Assembly: GCA_017628595.1 (NCBI GenBank)
Contig: JAGBYV010000285.1
Coordinates: forward strand, 1 to 7,499
Reading direction: 5' to 3'
Length of the DNA stretch: 7,499 bases
Origin: Alistipes sp.
GTDB lineage: Bacteria; Bacteroidota; Bacteroidia; Bacteroidales; Rikenellaceae
Positions 7,380 to 7,499 of this stretch are shown here, one piece after another. The notes beneath the pieces are model-generated. The model saw only the letters and a program-made list of their open reading frames with translations, did no database searches and was not told the origin of the DNA. Every line of letters starts with the position of its first letter. Positions within the stretch are counted from its first letter, which is position 1. The position numbers and the translations under genes are program-made.

Positions 7380-7499
7380 CTCGCGCTCTGCGGAAATAAA
7401 TCAACTCCGGTATTCACTCTGCCCAAAATGCTTCAGATGAAAAAAGCGTTTCCTGAGCTATACGCCAGAAGCGCGACTTTCATGCAGAGCAAAGACTTC
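7380..7499 (+). other. Unrelated 120-nt end segment with an open plus-strand frame
   Basis: From about 7380 to the window edge the sequence no longer encodes ParE. All three minus-strand frames contain stops within 7401-7499, while the plus frame beginning at 7380 is open to the end (40 codons). It reads [13 protein letters not shown] and then TLPKMLQMKKAFPELYAR, with possible ATG codons at 7428 and 7437. I do not recognise the protein. It could be the middle of a gene joined by a chimeric assembly, or the edge of an inserted or rearranged segment. Forty codons is too short to prove coding. Confidence 0.35.

Noticed and set aside
7446..7465. Apparent inverted repeat GCGTTTCCTGAGCTATACGC near the window end
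   Set aside because: Only the outer four bases pair cleanly. The interior has mismatches, so it is not a convincing transposon end or hairpin.

Overview
The window looks like a piece of a Bacteroidota chromosome, probably order Bacteroidales. The evidence is the Bacteroidota-type topoisomerase IV subunits (the ParC motif DTQGNWGNILTGD and the ParE motif [12 protein letters not shown]), a four-helix FtsK with a long Pro/Glu-rich linker, and start codons preceded by A/T-rich sequence rather than clear Shine-Dalgarno sites. An Alistipes/Rikenellaceae-like origin is possible, but I cannot fix the genus by eye.

All recognisable genes lie on the minus strand, so transcription runs from high to low coordinates. 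The order is parE (C-terminal 119 residues only, 7379-7020), parC (7008-4267), aroK (4257-3733), murI (3740-2967) and ftsK (2878-11). The parE-parC gap is 11 nt, the parC-aroK gap is 9 nt, and aroK and murI overlap by 8 nt. This looks like one operon. The one larger gap, about 88 nt, precedes ftsK and holds a small GC hairpin and three perfect palindromes. No stretch over 300 nt lacks a gene, and I see no tRNA, rRNA, CRISPR array or recognisable insertion sequence.

The genes fit a late cell-cycle theme. Topoisomerase IV (ParE/ParC) decatenates replicated chromosomes, and FtsK pumps DNA through the closing septum. MurI makes D-glutamate for peptidoglycan, and AroK feeds aromatic and chorismate synthesis.

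Most of the window is ordinary core genome. Two points stand out. First, ParC ends in an acidic, probably disordered tail whose last five residues, QLNLF, match the bacterial sliding-clamp-binding pentapeptide, which suggests a tether between topoisomerase IV and the replisome. Second, recognisable parE sequence stops abruptly near 7379. The last 120 nt carry an unrelated frame open on the opposite strand, which means either a contig-end chimera or a real rearrangement through an essential gene. I did not find a clear new multi-gene system.
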